From a virus: a stretch of 44,533 bases of DNA. Under the pieces are notes generated by a model. That model saw only the letters and a list, made by a program, of their open reading frames with translations. It had not been told where the DNA came from and made no database searches. This document shows, one piece after another, positions 36,466 to 40,553 of this stretch (positions within the stretch are counted from its first letter, which is position 1; the number at the start of each line of letters is the position of its first letter). The stretch is from positions 1 to 44,533 of IMG/VR virus record IMGVR_UViG_3300037963_005655; one strand, given 5' to 3'. A program made the position numbers and the translations under genes.

Positions 36466-36785
36466 ATGGAAGAGAAGAACGGAACGGTGGCAAAATCGTT
36501 GCCAGTCCAGAGACGAACGAACCAATCGAAGTTAGATTGAAACACACTTTCACCGGAGTATCCGTGCTCTGAGAGAATAGCATTGAGACGGGATTTGGTG
36601 GTCTTCGATTGACGACCACCATCAAAGAGACGAATGAAAGTGTTACCTACCTCAGCAATCTTGTTACCGTGGAGAAACACTTCAGACACTCCAGAATCGA
36701 AATCGAAAGTAACAGCAGTGTTAGCAGATTGCCAGTTCTGTTGATTAGAAATGGCATCGTTCATTTGCTGTTCAATCTTACGCAT
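36453..36785 (-). CDS. Conserved cyanophage hypothetical protein, 110 residues
   Basis: From ATG 36785 it begins MRKIEQQMNDAISNQQNWQS; the open frame runs 20 codons further up (to 36845), but that part overlaps the promoter-like element at 36841. Then follow NTAVTFDFDSGVSEVFLHGN (23-42), KIAEVGNTFIRLFDGGRQSK and TTKSRLNAILSEHG. The IQQMN-W-LHGN-IA-G..F...D-G....TTKSRLN-L pattern is one I recall from many short cyanophage and cyanobacterial-virus proteins; function unknown. Only small deletions would be tolerated at the 3' end because it forms the terminator stem. Its promoter is probably one of the four shared promoter/hairpin elements. Confidence 0.85.
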   Translation of the reverse strand: MRKIEQQMNDAISNQQNWQSANTAVTFDFDSGVSEVFLHGNKIAEVGNTFIRLFDGGRQSKTTKSRLNAILSEHGYSGESVFQSNFDWFVRLWTGNDFATVPFFSSMRLG

Positions 36786-36840
36786 GAGAGAGAAGAGAAA
36801 GGACTGGGGTTGTGGTGGGGTGGTCTCCCCTCCACTTCTA

Positions 36841-36900
36841 TACAATACACGATTTTGGGGGTCGTGCCAAAAATGTGTGCCACCTATCCGACTGTCACAT
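36841..36900 (-). promoter_or_regulatory. Shared promoter/hairpin element, copy 1
   Basis: The minus strand carries CGTGTATTGTA (36841-36851). TTGGCA lies 17 bases upstream of TATTGT, a reasonable sigma-70-type pair (5 of 6 and 4 of 6). Further upstream is an 18-base block (36875-36892, GTGTGCCACCTATCCGAC on the plus strand) identical to the one in copy 2. It drives, by position, the 110-residue gene whose ATG is 56 bases downstream. The element also overlaps the stop of the 43-residue gene. Confidence 0.6.
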
Positions 36901-37026
36901 CCGGTCTATGCTGCGTTGGATTGTTTCGTTACGTTCTTTCATGATGCTCATCATATCAGAATCAAGCAAGTCGATGAGAAGATTCGCACCTAGCAGGATG
37001 ACAATGGCAGAGAGGCAAATTCGCAT
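36895..37026 (-). CDS. Small single-pass membrane protein
   Basis: The 43-residue product starts MRICLSAIVILLGANLLIDL and continues LDSDMMSIMKERNETIQRSI to DRM. Residues 4-21 form one hydrophobic helix long enough to span the membrane, followed by an amphipathic charged helix. The ATG is preceded by the recurring leader GTAACACAAACTC rather than a Shine-Dalgarno sequence. Short proteins of exactly this plan occur in other cyanophages as I remember them. A role in the infected cell's membrane (lysis timing, host take-over) is possible but nothing shows it. Confidence 0.75.
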   Translation of the reverse strand: MRICLSAIVILLGANLLIDLLDSDMMSIMKERNETIQRSIDRM

Positions 37027-37060
37027 GAGTTTGTGTTACTTAAGGACAGAGAGGTTAGTG

Positions 37061-37276
37061 TTAGTTACCGAAGAACTCATCGTGACAATCAGCAACGAAA
37101 TCAATCAGTTCATCTGTTGCATCAAGTGCGAATCGATCACATACCCAATCAACGCAATCATTCAGGGAAGGCATCATCTCCAACATGTATTGTGAGAGGT
37201 CTGATGCAATCATTTCCTTTAGCATTCTCATATCTTCCTGCAGAGCATAGGTGCAAGGGTCGGTGTAGGTCTGCAT
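37061..37276 (-). CDS. Small acidic hypothetical protein
   Basis: From ATG 37276 it has 71 residues: MQTYTDPCTYALQEDMRMLK, EMIASDLSQYMLEMMPSLND, then CVDWVCDRFALDATDELIDF and ends ADCHDEFFGN. An ATG at 37294 in frame (MIKNNE) lies almost at the expected transcription start of promoter copy 2, so I prefer the second. Mostly helical, acidic, four Cys spaced without a clear metal site. No function known. It belongs to the series of small, single-promoter genes between 36.4 and 39.0 kb. Confidence 0.7.
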   Translation of the reverse strand: MQTYTDPCTYALQEDMRMLKEMIASDLSQYMLEMMPSLNDCVDWVCDRFALDATDELIDFVADCHDEFFGN

Positions 37277-37299
37277 TTCGTTGTTTTTGATCATGTGTC

Positions 37300-37360
37300 T
37301 ACAATACACGGTTTTGAGGTCTGTGCCTATTTTGTGTGCCACCTATCCGACCGTCCACCG
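37300..37360 (-). promoter_or_regulatory. Shared promoter/hairpin element, copy 2
   Basis: CGTGTATTGTA on the minus strand (37300-37310) with TAGGCA 17 bases upstream of TATTGT, and the same 18-base block as in copy 1 at 37334-37351. It lies 24 bases upstream of the preferred ATG 37276. Confidence 0.6.
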
Positions 37361-37368
37361 GCGGCTGA

Positions 37369-37569
37369 TCAGTTTGTGTTACTTTCCTCCAACATATCTG
37401 GGTAGAATTCTTCTACTTCCGTAATCAATTCTTTCACGGAATACTTATCATAATTCTCATTCAAATAATCGTATGCTAATTGACACAATCCATCGATGTC
37501 CATACCATCAATAATGCGATTGATCATGTCCTCTTGAAGTTTGTCACGGTCGATGATGTTATCAGTCAT
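37369..37569 (-). CDS. Small acidic hypothetical protein
   Basis: From ATG 37569 it has 66 residues: MTDNIIDRDKLQEDMINRII, DGMDIDGLCQLAYDYLNENY, DKYSVKELITEVEEFYPDML, ending EESNTN. All helical and strongly acidic; the LxxLAYDYLNENYDxYSxxELxxExxxFYPDML plan recurs in small cyanophage proteins. The leader before ATG is TCACACAAACTCC, one of the recurring motif copies, and the last codons (AGTAACACAAACTGA) contain another copy. The open frame goes 12 codons further up to the 3' end of the upstream gene. Function unknown. Confidence 0.75.
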   Translation of the reverse strand: MTDNIIDRDKLQEDMINRIIDGMDIDGLCQLAYDYLNENYDKYSVKELITEVEEFYPDMLEESNTN

Positions 37570-37604
37570 GGAGTTTGTGTGATTGAAGGTTGACACGAAA
37601 GACA

Positions 37605-37811
37605 TTACTTTAGAACGTGCTGATAGTCAATAGAAAGGATGCAATGTGCTGCATCGTTTGTGATCTCTTCGATCAGATCATCTACATTATCTGCCTCCCA
37701 AATTTCACCAACATAATTCTCAGCAAGTTCCTCACTCGTTAATGGTTCAAGTGAAGGATCGTAAATGCTGTCATCAACATCAAACTCAATTTTTGTGATT
37801 TGAAATTGCAT
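37605..37811 (-). CDS. Small acidic hypothetical protein
   Basis: From ATG 37811 it has 68 residues: MQFQITKIEFDVDDSIYDPS, LEPLTSEELAENYVGEIWEA, DNVDDLIEEITNDAAHCILS, ending IDYQHVLK. The beta-alpha-beta pattern with EIWEADNxDDLIEEI and a final IDYxHVL is one I associate with a family common in T4-like cyanophages. A TTG at 37820 could extend it by three codons. ATG follows TTGAGAACA with only a weak GAGAA. It overlaps nothing but starts 6 bases below the stop of the 44-codon gene. Confidence 0.78.
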   Translation of the reverse strand: MQFQITKIEFDVDDSIYDPSLEPLTSEELAENYVGEIWEADNVDDLIEEITNDAAHCILSIDYQHVLK

Positions 37812-37816
37812 TGTTC

Positions 37817-37951
37817 TCAATAGTCGGTGTTACCTTTGATGTAAGATTCTACGTCAAATTTCTCTTCTTTCTCCCATTCTTCTTTGTATTCAATCACATC
37901 GAAGATCTCACCGGGAGCATCAGCAATCTCAGACCAGAGTTCATCAAACAT
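37817..37951 (-). CDS. Small acidic hypothetical protein, 44 residues
   Basis: Sequence MFDELWSEIADAPGEIFDVI, EYKEEWEKEEKFDVESYIKG, ending NTDY. Highly acidic and helical; the LWSEIADAPxEIFDVIE opening is conserved among short cyanophage proteins as I recall them. No Shine-Dalgarno sequence is visible: the leader is AACACTTTTTTCAA. It lies between the 73-residue WETWNVALW gene and the 68-residue gene with 5-46-base spacing, so the three may form one small early unit. Confidence 0.75.
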   Translation of the reverse strand: MFDELWSEIADAPGEIFDVIEYKEEWEKEEKFDVESYIKGNTDY

Positions 37952-37997
37952 TTGAAAAAAGTGTTAGTTAGTGTGAATTGAGTTAGTGTTACTTTGT

Positions 37998-38219
37998 TCA
38001 GAGATCTTTCATCCATTCACAGATAGCGAGACCATCAACTTTAACATCATCCCAACGTGCACCATCAGGAGTTTCTTTACTACCACACTCCCAAAGAATG
38101 TTCACAAGTTCCTGATAGTTTGCACATTCCCTTGCTTGGTGATACAAACTCTCATCATTTCCAATCCAGAGAGCAACATTCCAGGTCTCCCAATTTGCCC
38201 AACCGTTGTAACCTTGCAT
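37998..38219 (-). CDS. Small GWANWETWNVALW-type protein
   Basis: From ATG 38219 it has 73 residues: MQGYNGWANWETWNVALWIG, NDESLYHQARECANYQELVN, ILWECGSKETPDGARWDDVK, ending VDGLAICEWMKDL. The N-terminal GWxNWETWNVALWxxND block is a recognisable signature of a small protein family found in cyanophages and some bacteria; function not known to me. The longer frame (to 38246) enters the -10 region of promoter copy 3, so the internal ATG is preferred; it would leave an 18-20-base leader. Confidence 0.83.
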   Translation of the reverse strand: MQGYNGWANWETWNVALWIGNDESLYHQARECANYQELVNILWECGSKETPDGARWDDVKVDGLAICEWMKDL

Positions 38220-38224
38220 TGGTG

Positions 38225-38299
38225 AATTTCTCAACTGTGAATACAATACACGAAATTGGTGCCAGTGGGGAGATTAGTGTGCACCTCTCCAACTGGCAC
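38225..38299 (-). promoter_or_regulatory. Shared promoter/hairpin element, copy 3
   Basis: Contains CGTGTATTGTATTCAC on the minus strand (38237-38252). Bases 38225-38254 are identical over 30 positions to 38491-38520 in copy 4. Upstream of the box is a strong hairpin: gtgccagt (38259-38266) with actggcac (38292-38299) and an inner ggaga (38269-38273) with tctcc (38286-38290). The hairpin begins 10 bases after the stop of the 56-codon gene, so it may end that transcript while the box starts the next one. Confidence 0.65.
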
Positions 38300-38308
38300 A
38301 TATTCTTG

Positions 38309-38479
38309 TTACTTAGCAGGGAAATTCTTGCAAACGGCATCACATAGGACACGAATTAAATCTTCCATGTCATCCTCACTAATATTGTTATTACATGCAA
38401 ACTCTTCAACGATTCCATCGATATCCCACATCAATTGTTCCCGTTGTGTTAACATTTCCAGTTGTGGAGTTGTGTTCAT
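38309..38479 (-). CDS. Small acidic hypothetical protein, 56 residues
   Basis: Sequence MNTTPQLEMLTQREQLMWDI, DGIVEEFACNNNISEDDMED, LIRVLCDAVCKNFPAK. Predicted as a two-helix acidic protein (TQREQLMWDIDGIVEEF, then SEDDMEDLIRVLCDAVCKNF). The opening MNTTPQLEMLTQREQL is familiar from cyanophage small-gene clusters; function unknown. It has its own promoter-like box (copy 4) 30-40 bases upstream and a strong hairpin directly downstream, i.e. it looks like a single-gene unit. Confidence 0.8.
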   Translation of the reverse strand: MNTTPQLEMLTQREQLMWDIDGIVEEFACNNNISEDDMEDLIRVLCDAVCKNFPAK

Positions 38480-38490
38480 TTAGGAAAGCA

Positions 38491-38570
38491 AATTTCTCAA
38501 CTGTGAATACAATACACGAATTCTTGCCCTTGTGGGGATTTAGTGGACAGTTCTACGATTGTCACAAGGG
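38491..38570 (-). promoter_or_regulatory. Shared promoter/hairpin element, copy 4
   Basis: CGTGTATTGTATTCAC on the minus strand (38503-38518), within a 30-base exact match to copy 3. The upstream hairpin has different sequence but the same plan: cccttgtg (38527-38534) with cacaaggg (38563-38570), and an inner gaca/tgtc pairing. It precedes the 56-codon gene. Confidence 0.65.
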
Positions 38571-38582
38571 AATATTTAAAGG

Positions 38583-38604
38583 GTGCCAATCCACGAACTG
38601 GCAC
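38583..38604 (-). terminator. Candidate terminator hairpin
   Basis: gtgcca (38583-38588) pairs with tggcac (38599-38604); the hairpin starts 2 bases after the stop of the 50-codon gene on the minus strand and is followed by CCTTTAAATATT, only a weak T tract. Its arms repeat the gtgcca/tggcac arms of copy 3. Termination is likely but not certain. Confidence 0.5.
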
Positions 38605-38605
38605 A

Positions 38606-38758
38606 CTAGTATACTTCTGCAGGTTCTTTGATGCTAACATCGACGTTCTCGTCACCTTGTAGATCTAGGATTTCTCGCCAATCCATCATCTTGAGGTCGA
38701 GGTCTTCATAACATTCGATGTCTAATGTTACACTTACAATGCGTTTACGTGCATACAT
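38606..38758 (-). CDS. Small acidic hypothetical protein, 50 residues
   Basis: From ATG 38758: MYARKRIVSVTLDIECYEDL, DLKMMDWREILDLQGDENVD, VSIKEPAEVY. A basic start, then two strands around ECYEDLDLKMMDWREILDLQGDE. The ARKRIVSVTLDIECYxDL...DWRxxLxLxGDE pattern is one I recall from other cyanophages. The frame stays open up to 38824, but a TATAAT promoter box at 38783-38788 makes ATG 38758 the likely start with a leader of about 18 bases. Function unknown. Confidence 0.8.
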   Translation of the reverse strand: MYARKRIVSVTLDIECYEDLDLKMMDWREILDLQGDENVDVSIKEPAEVY

Positions 38759-38782
38759 GGGAATCTCGTGCGATGTGTGTGT

Positions 38783-38788
38783 ATTATA
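38783..38788 (-). promoter_or_regulatory. Sigma-70-type -10 box
   Basis: Minus strand GCTATAATACAC, a perfect TATAAT 25 bases upstream of ATG 38758. The -35 candidate at 17-base spacing, TGTGCA, matches TTGACA at only 3 of 6 positions. Probable early promoter of the 50-codon gene. Confidence 0.6.
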
Positions 38789-38841
38789 GCATAGATTATG
38801 ATATGTGCACATCTCGCAATGCACACATATCTCGTATATGA

Positions 38842-39030
38842 TTATGCGTAATGACGATATGCGAGTTCCTGCACGTCATATGTAACTCGTGCATACTCGT
38901 CATCAATCTCGTATGAATCTTGCGTATTATGATTATGATTATAATACGCTTCACACATCTCGTATGAGTACATCTCGTCGAGATTTGATGAATAGAACTC
39001 GTTGTTAAACTCGAACTCGTTTTCGTGCAT
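38842..39030 (-). CDS. Acidic, Tyr/Asn/Glu-rich small protein
   Basis: The product is 62 residues: MHENEFEFNNEFYSSNLDEM, YSYEMCEAYYNHNHNTQDSY, EIDDEYARVTYDVQELAYRH, YA. The C-terminal part (DDEYARVTYDVQELAYRHYA) looks like a normal acidic helix. A perfect consensus promoter ends about 33 bases upstream of the ATG, which supports expression. A competing 93-codon frame (38796-39077) crosses the promoter and is low-complexity, so I reject it. The pentamer ACGAG is greatly over-represented here, and a 9-bp inverted repeat (38922-38930 with 38941-38949) lies inside the gene. Confidence 0.65.
   Translation of the reverse strand: MHENEFEFNNEFYSSNLDEMYSYEMCEAYYNHNHNTQDSYEIDDEYARVTYDVQELAYRHYA
38922..38949. 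repeat. Perfect 9-bp inverted repeat
   Basis: gcgtattat (38922-38930) and ataatacgc (38941-38949) are exact reverse complements around a 10-base loop that holds gattatgatt. The hairpin is inside the 62-codon gene, codons for YYNHNHNT. Confidence 0.7.
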
Positions 39031-39062
39031 GGGTCTCGTAGATGTGAATCTCGTTCTTTGTT

Positions 39063-39091
39063 ATTATAACTGACCACCCTCTCGTTGTCAA
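39063..39091 (-). promoter_or_regulatory. Perfect consensus sigma-70 promoter
   Basis: Minus strand: TTGACA (39086-39091), exactly 17 bases, TATAAT (39063-39068). Both hexamers and the spacing match the bacterial housekeeping consensus without any deviation, as expected for a strong early phage promoter read by unmodified host RNA polymerase. The predicted start near 39056 gives the 62-codon gene a leader of about 26 bases. Confidence 0.9.
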
Positions 39092-39108
39092 GCGGGTCTC
39101 ATAAGCAG

Positions 39109-39116
39109 TATTTATA
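39109..39116 (-). promoter_or_regulatory. Late promoter octamer (TATAAATA)
   Basis: Perfect octamer on the minus strand (CTTATAAATACTG), 18 bases upstream of the -35 box of the consensus early promoter. It would let the same small genes be read late as well. Chance occurrence in AT-rich sequence cannot be excluded. Confidence 0.45.
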
Positions 39117-39167
39117 AGATTCGATATTTGAAAAACAGTGGGTCTGTGAAGATTTATGCGGGGGTGC

Positions 39168-39196
39168 TTGACAAAACGCTCCGAGTGTGATAGCGT
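39168..39196 (+). promoter_or_regulatory. Possible plus-strand promoter (TTGACA)
   Basis: GCTTGACAA at 39166-39174 is the same nonamer as at the -35 of the minus-strand promoter, in the opposite direction. The -10 at 17-base spacing, TAGCGT (39191-39196), is poor (3 of 6), so any activity would be weak or need an activator. It points at the mini-ORF at 39229. Confidence 0.35.
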
Positions 39197-39228
39197 GCGG
39201 ACTAAACTCACAAGTCCTGGAGACCTTT

Positions 39229-39303
39229 ATGAGGCACTTAAAGTTACTCAGAAGACACTATGGAGACCCTTTACAGGGTATTCAGAGTAACTTAAACAAA
39301 TAA
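39229..39303 (+). CDS. Possible plus-strand mini-ORF, 24 codons
   Basis: ATG 39229 to TAA 39301-39303 encodes MRHLKLLRRHYGDPLQGIQS followed by NLNK. GGAG (39219-39222) stands 6 bases before the ATG, an ideal Shine-Dalgarno position, better than those of most genes nearby. The peptide has a basic amphipathic start (RHLKLLRRH). Most of the ORF lies inside the nested stem-loop, so it could be a leader peptide or small regulator, or the sequence could be a structured RNA with a chance ORF. It would be the only plus-strand gene of the window. Confidence 0.35.
   Translation: MRHLKLLRRHYGDPLQGIQSNLNK
39241..39293. repeat. Nested stem-loop
   Basis: Outer arms aagttactc (39241-39249) and gagtaactt (39285-39293), 9 bp and perfect. 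Inner hairpin accct (39266-39270), loop ttac, agggt (39275-39279). Could be part of a structured RNA or a bidirectional barrier; no T run follows in either direction. Confidence 0.6.
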
Positions 39304-39362
39304 AAGAATCATATTTATAAACATATTTAAAATCTATTTTTTAATGATTTTAGTATCAATCG

Positions 39363-39632
39363 CTACCATTTTCCTATAGGACACTGACTCACACCGAACT
39401 TAACCTTGGCACCCAGATAACAACCACACTGTCTACATCTATTCTGTCTTACACTATAATAATCACACTTCTTACATACATTCATTCTCTCTTTCTGTTT
39501 CTCTTCTGATACTAGTAATCCTGTCTCATTAGATGAAGATATATCAATAACATTCTTTACTACTTCAAATGTAAACTTTGCAAGATTCTTTCCCTGTTCA
39601 TCAATAGAAGGAAAGTTTTCTTCTTCTTTCAT
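39363..39632 (-). CDS. Zinc-ribbon protein (paralogue 2)
   Basis: From ATG 39632 the product is 89 residues, MKEEENFPSIDEQGKNLAKF onward. Start chosen because GGAGG lies 5-6 bases upstream (minus strand GGGAGGATAACAATG); the frame extends 8 codons into the upstream gene. The C-terminal half is a four-Cys ribbon, NVCKKCDYYSVRQNRCRQCG followed by CYLGAKVKFG and CPIGKW (Cys 53, 56, 66, 69, plus 71 and 84). The same pattern is in the 110-residue protein at 40203. The motif resembles short phage zinc ribbons often placed beside 2OG oxygenases; I think of DUF6171 but am not sure of the number. It is the last gene of the fibre/oxygenase cassette. Confidence 0.85.
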   Translation of the reverse strand: MKEEENFPSIDEQGKNLAKFTFEVVKNVIDISSSNETGLLVSEEKQKERMNVCKKCDYYSVRQNRCRQCGCYLGAKVKFGVSQCPIGKW

Positions 39633-39634
39633 TG

Positions 39635-40240
39635 TTATCCTCCCAAGTAATACCATCCTGTTACAACATACTTATTACCCTCTAATACCATTCCTCCTCT
39701 ATGTGTATGTGTATATCCGGCAGGCCATAATAACAATTTACCTTTCTCTGGTTGTTCTCTCCTCTTGTAATATAAGAACTCTGTTTCTCCTCCTTTAAAG
39801 TCATCATTCAAATAGACCATCCATACCATAATTCTCCCACAATGTTCTAGACTAGAATTTTCATCGTGCCATACATGATAACCACCACCGGCAGGAGTCT
39901 TCTGTACTTTCTGAACAATAGAATACATAGGCACATCTTTTAATGTTCCAAATACCTGATGATATTCATTCAGACATTCCTGCATTGGTTCATATAGTCT
40001 GGGTAATGGATCTTCATCTAATGATGGACCCATTGAATGTAAATCAAATGCCCAATCGAATCTACCCGCATTGGAATTAGAAAACTGAGTATCTTCACAA
40101 TAGACATCATTGATCGATTGATAATAATCAAACGTTCTTATAATCTCATCACAGAACTCATCAGAATAGATGTTAGAATATGATCCTATGAATTGTGAAT
40201 ACTCACCCTTCAGTTTCGTGCTTTCGTATGATGTGTTCAT
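39635..40240 (-). CDS. 2OG-Fe(II) oxygenase (third copy)
   Basis: The product is 201 residues. GGGYHVWHDENSSLEHCGRI (118-137) provides the iron site (His125-x-Glu127), MVWMVYLNDDFKGGETEFLY (138-157) is the core strand pair, and LLWPAGYTHTHRGGMVLEGN (160-179) supplies the second His (168 or 170), followed by KYVVTGW whose Lys180 stands where the 2-oxoglutarate-binding Arg/Lys is expected. The family hydroxylates proteins, nucleic acids or small molecules. The ATG lies 38 bases inside the upstream zinc-ribbon gene and has no clear Shine-Dalgarno sequence, so coupling is likely. Confidence 0.9.
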   Translation of the reverse strand: MNTSYESTKLKGEYSQFIGSYSNIYSDEFCDEIIRTFDYYQSINDVYCEDTQFSNSNAGRFDWAFDLHSMGPSLDEDPLPRLYEPMQECLNEYHQVFGTLKDVPMYSIVQKVQKTPAGGGYHVWHDENSSLEHCGRIMVWMVYLNDDFKGGETEFLYYKRREQPEKGKLLLWPAGYTHTHRGGMVLEGNKYVVTGWYYLGG

Positions 40241-40535
40241 AATCAGGATACTTCTCTATAATAGTTTCTTTAAGTCGTTGATAATGTGAGTTCTTCCATT
40301 CTTCATCATTTGATATCCACTTATCCAATGGACAATCGCCCCAGGGATCTTTTATCTTATGTGGTAGATAACATCCACAATACTTACATCCTTCTTCGAC
40401 TTCATCAAAGTGCTCACATGATTGGCACAATTCCCATCGTTCTTTTTGACAGTTCTTAGATGAATCAAATGGACCATGAACTTCCTGAAGGAAGAACTCA
40501 TCCATGAATTTGAATATAAGATCACTGAACTCCAT
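40203..40535 (-). CDS. Zinc-ribbon protein (paralogue 1)
   Basis: The product is 110 residues. After a helical N-terminus (MEFSDLIFKFMDEFFLQEVH) the ribbon reads RWELCQSCEHFDEVEEGCKY then CGCYLPHKIKD and CPLDKW (Cys 37, 40, 50, 53, 55, 68), the same layout and ending as paralogue 2. A C-terminal charged helix (NDEEWKNSHYQRLKETIIEK) is extra. It lies 18 bases after the fibre gene and overlaps the oxygenase downstream by 38 bases. Zinc binding is certain enough from the spacing; the partner is unknown. Confidence 0.85.
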   Translation of the reverse strand: MEFSDLIFKFMDEFFLQEVHGPFDSSKNCQKERWELCQSCEHFDEVEEGCKYCGCYLPHKIKDPWGDCPLDKWISNDEEWKNSHYQRLKETIIEKYPDYEHIIRKHETEG

Positions 40536-40553
40536 TATATCATAGATTCTGTT

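Larger units (their letters stand above)
39031..39362. other. Non-coding regulatory stretch between early and fibre/oxygenase genes
   Basis: Apart from a possible 24-codon plus-strand ORF this 332-base stretch holds no gene I can support. From left to right it contains a perfect sigma-70 promoter facing left (39063-39091), a late-promoter octamer facing left (39109-39116), a TTGACA box facing right (39168-39173), a ggact/agtcc hairpin (39199-39217), direct repeats tggagacctttat / tggagaccctttac (39218-39230, 39261-39274), a nested stem-loop (39241-39293), another TATAAATA facing left (39312-39319), and a weak AT-rich inverted repeat (39328-39352) just past the stop of the zinc-ribbon gene. 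Confidence 0.7.

Noticed and set aside
36841-38570. CRISPR-like array
   Set aside because: The four repeats are hundreds of bases apart, vary in sequence, and each stands before a gene; no regular spacers.
38796-39077. 93-codon minus-strand frame
   Set aside because: Starts inside the consensus promoter, product is His/Ile/Thr low-complexity (IIIIIII run); the 62-codon frame fits the promoter better.
39005-39211. 68-codon minus-strand frame
   Set aside because: It contains the perfect consensus promoter and the late octamer, and no start signal precedes it.
39195-39300. tRNA or group I intron fragment in the structured non-coding region
   Set aside because: Stems do not form a cloverleaf, and no T-arm sequence, CCA or intron core is visible.
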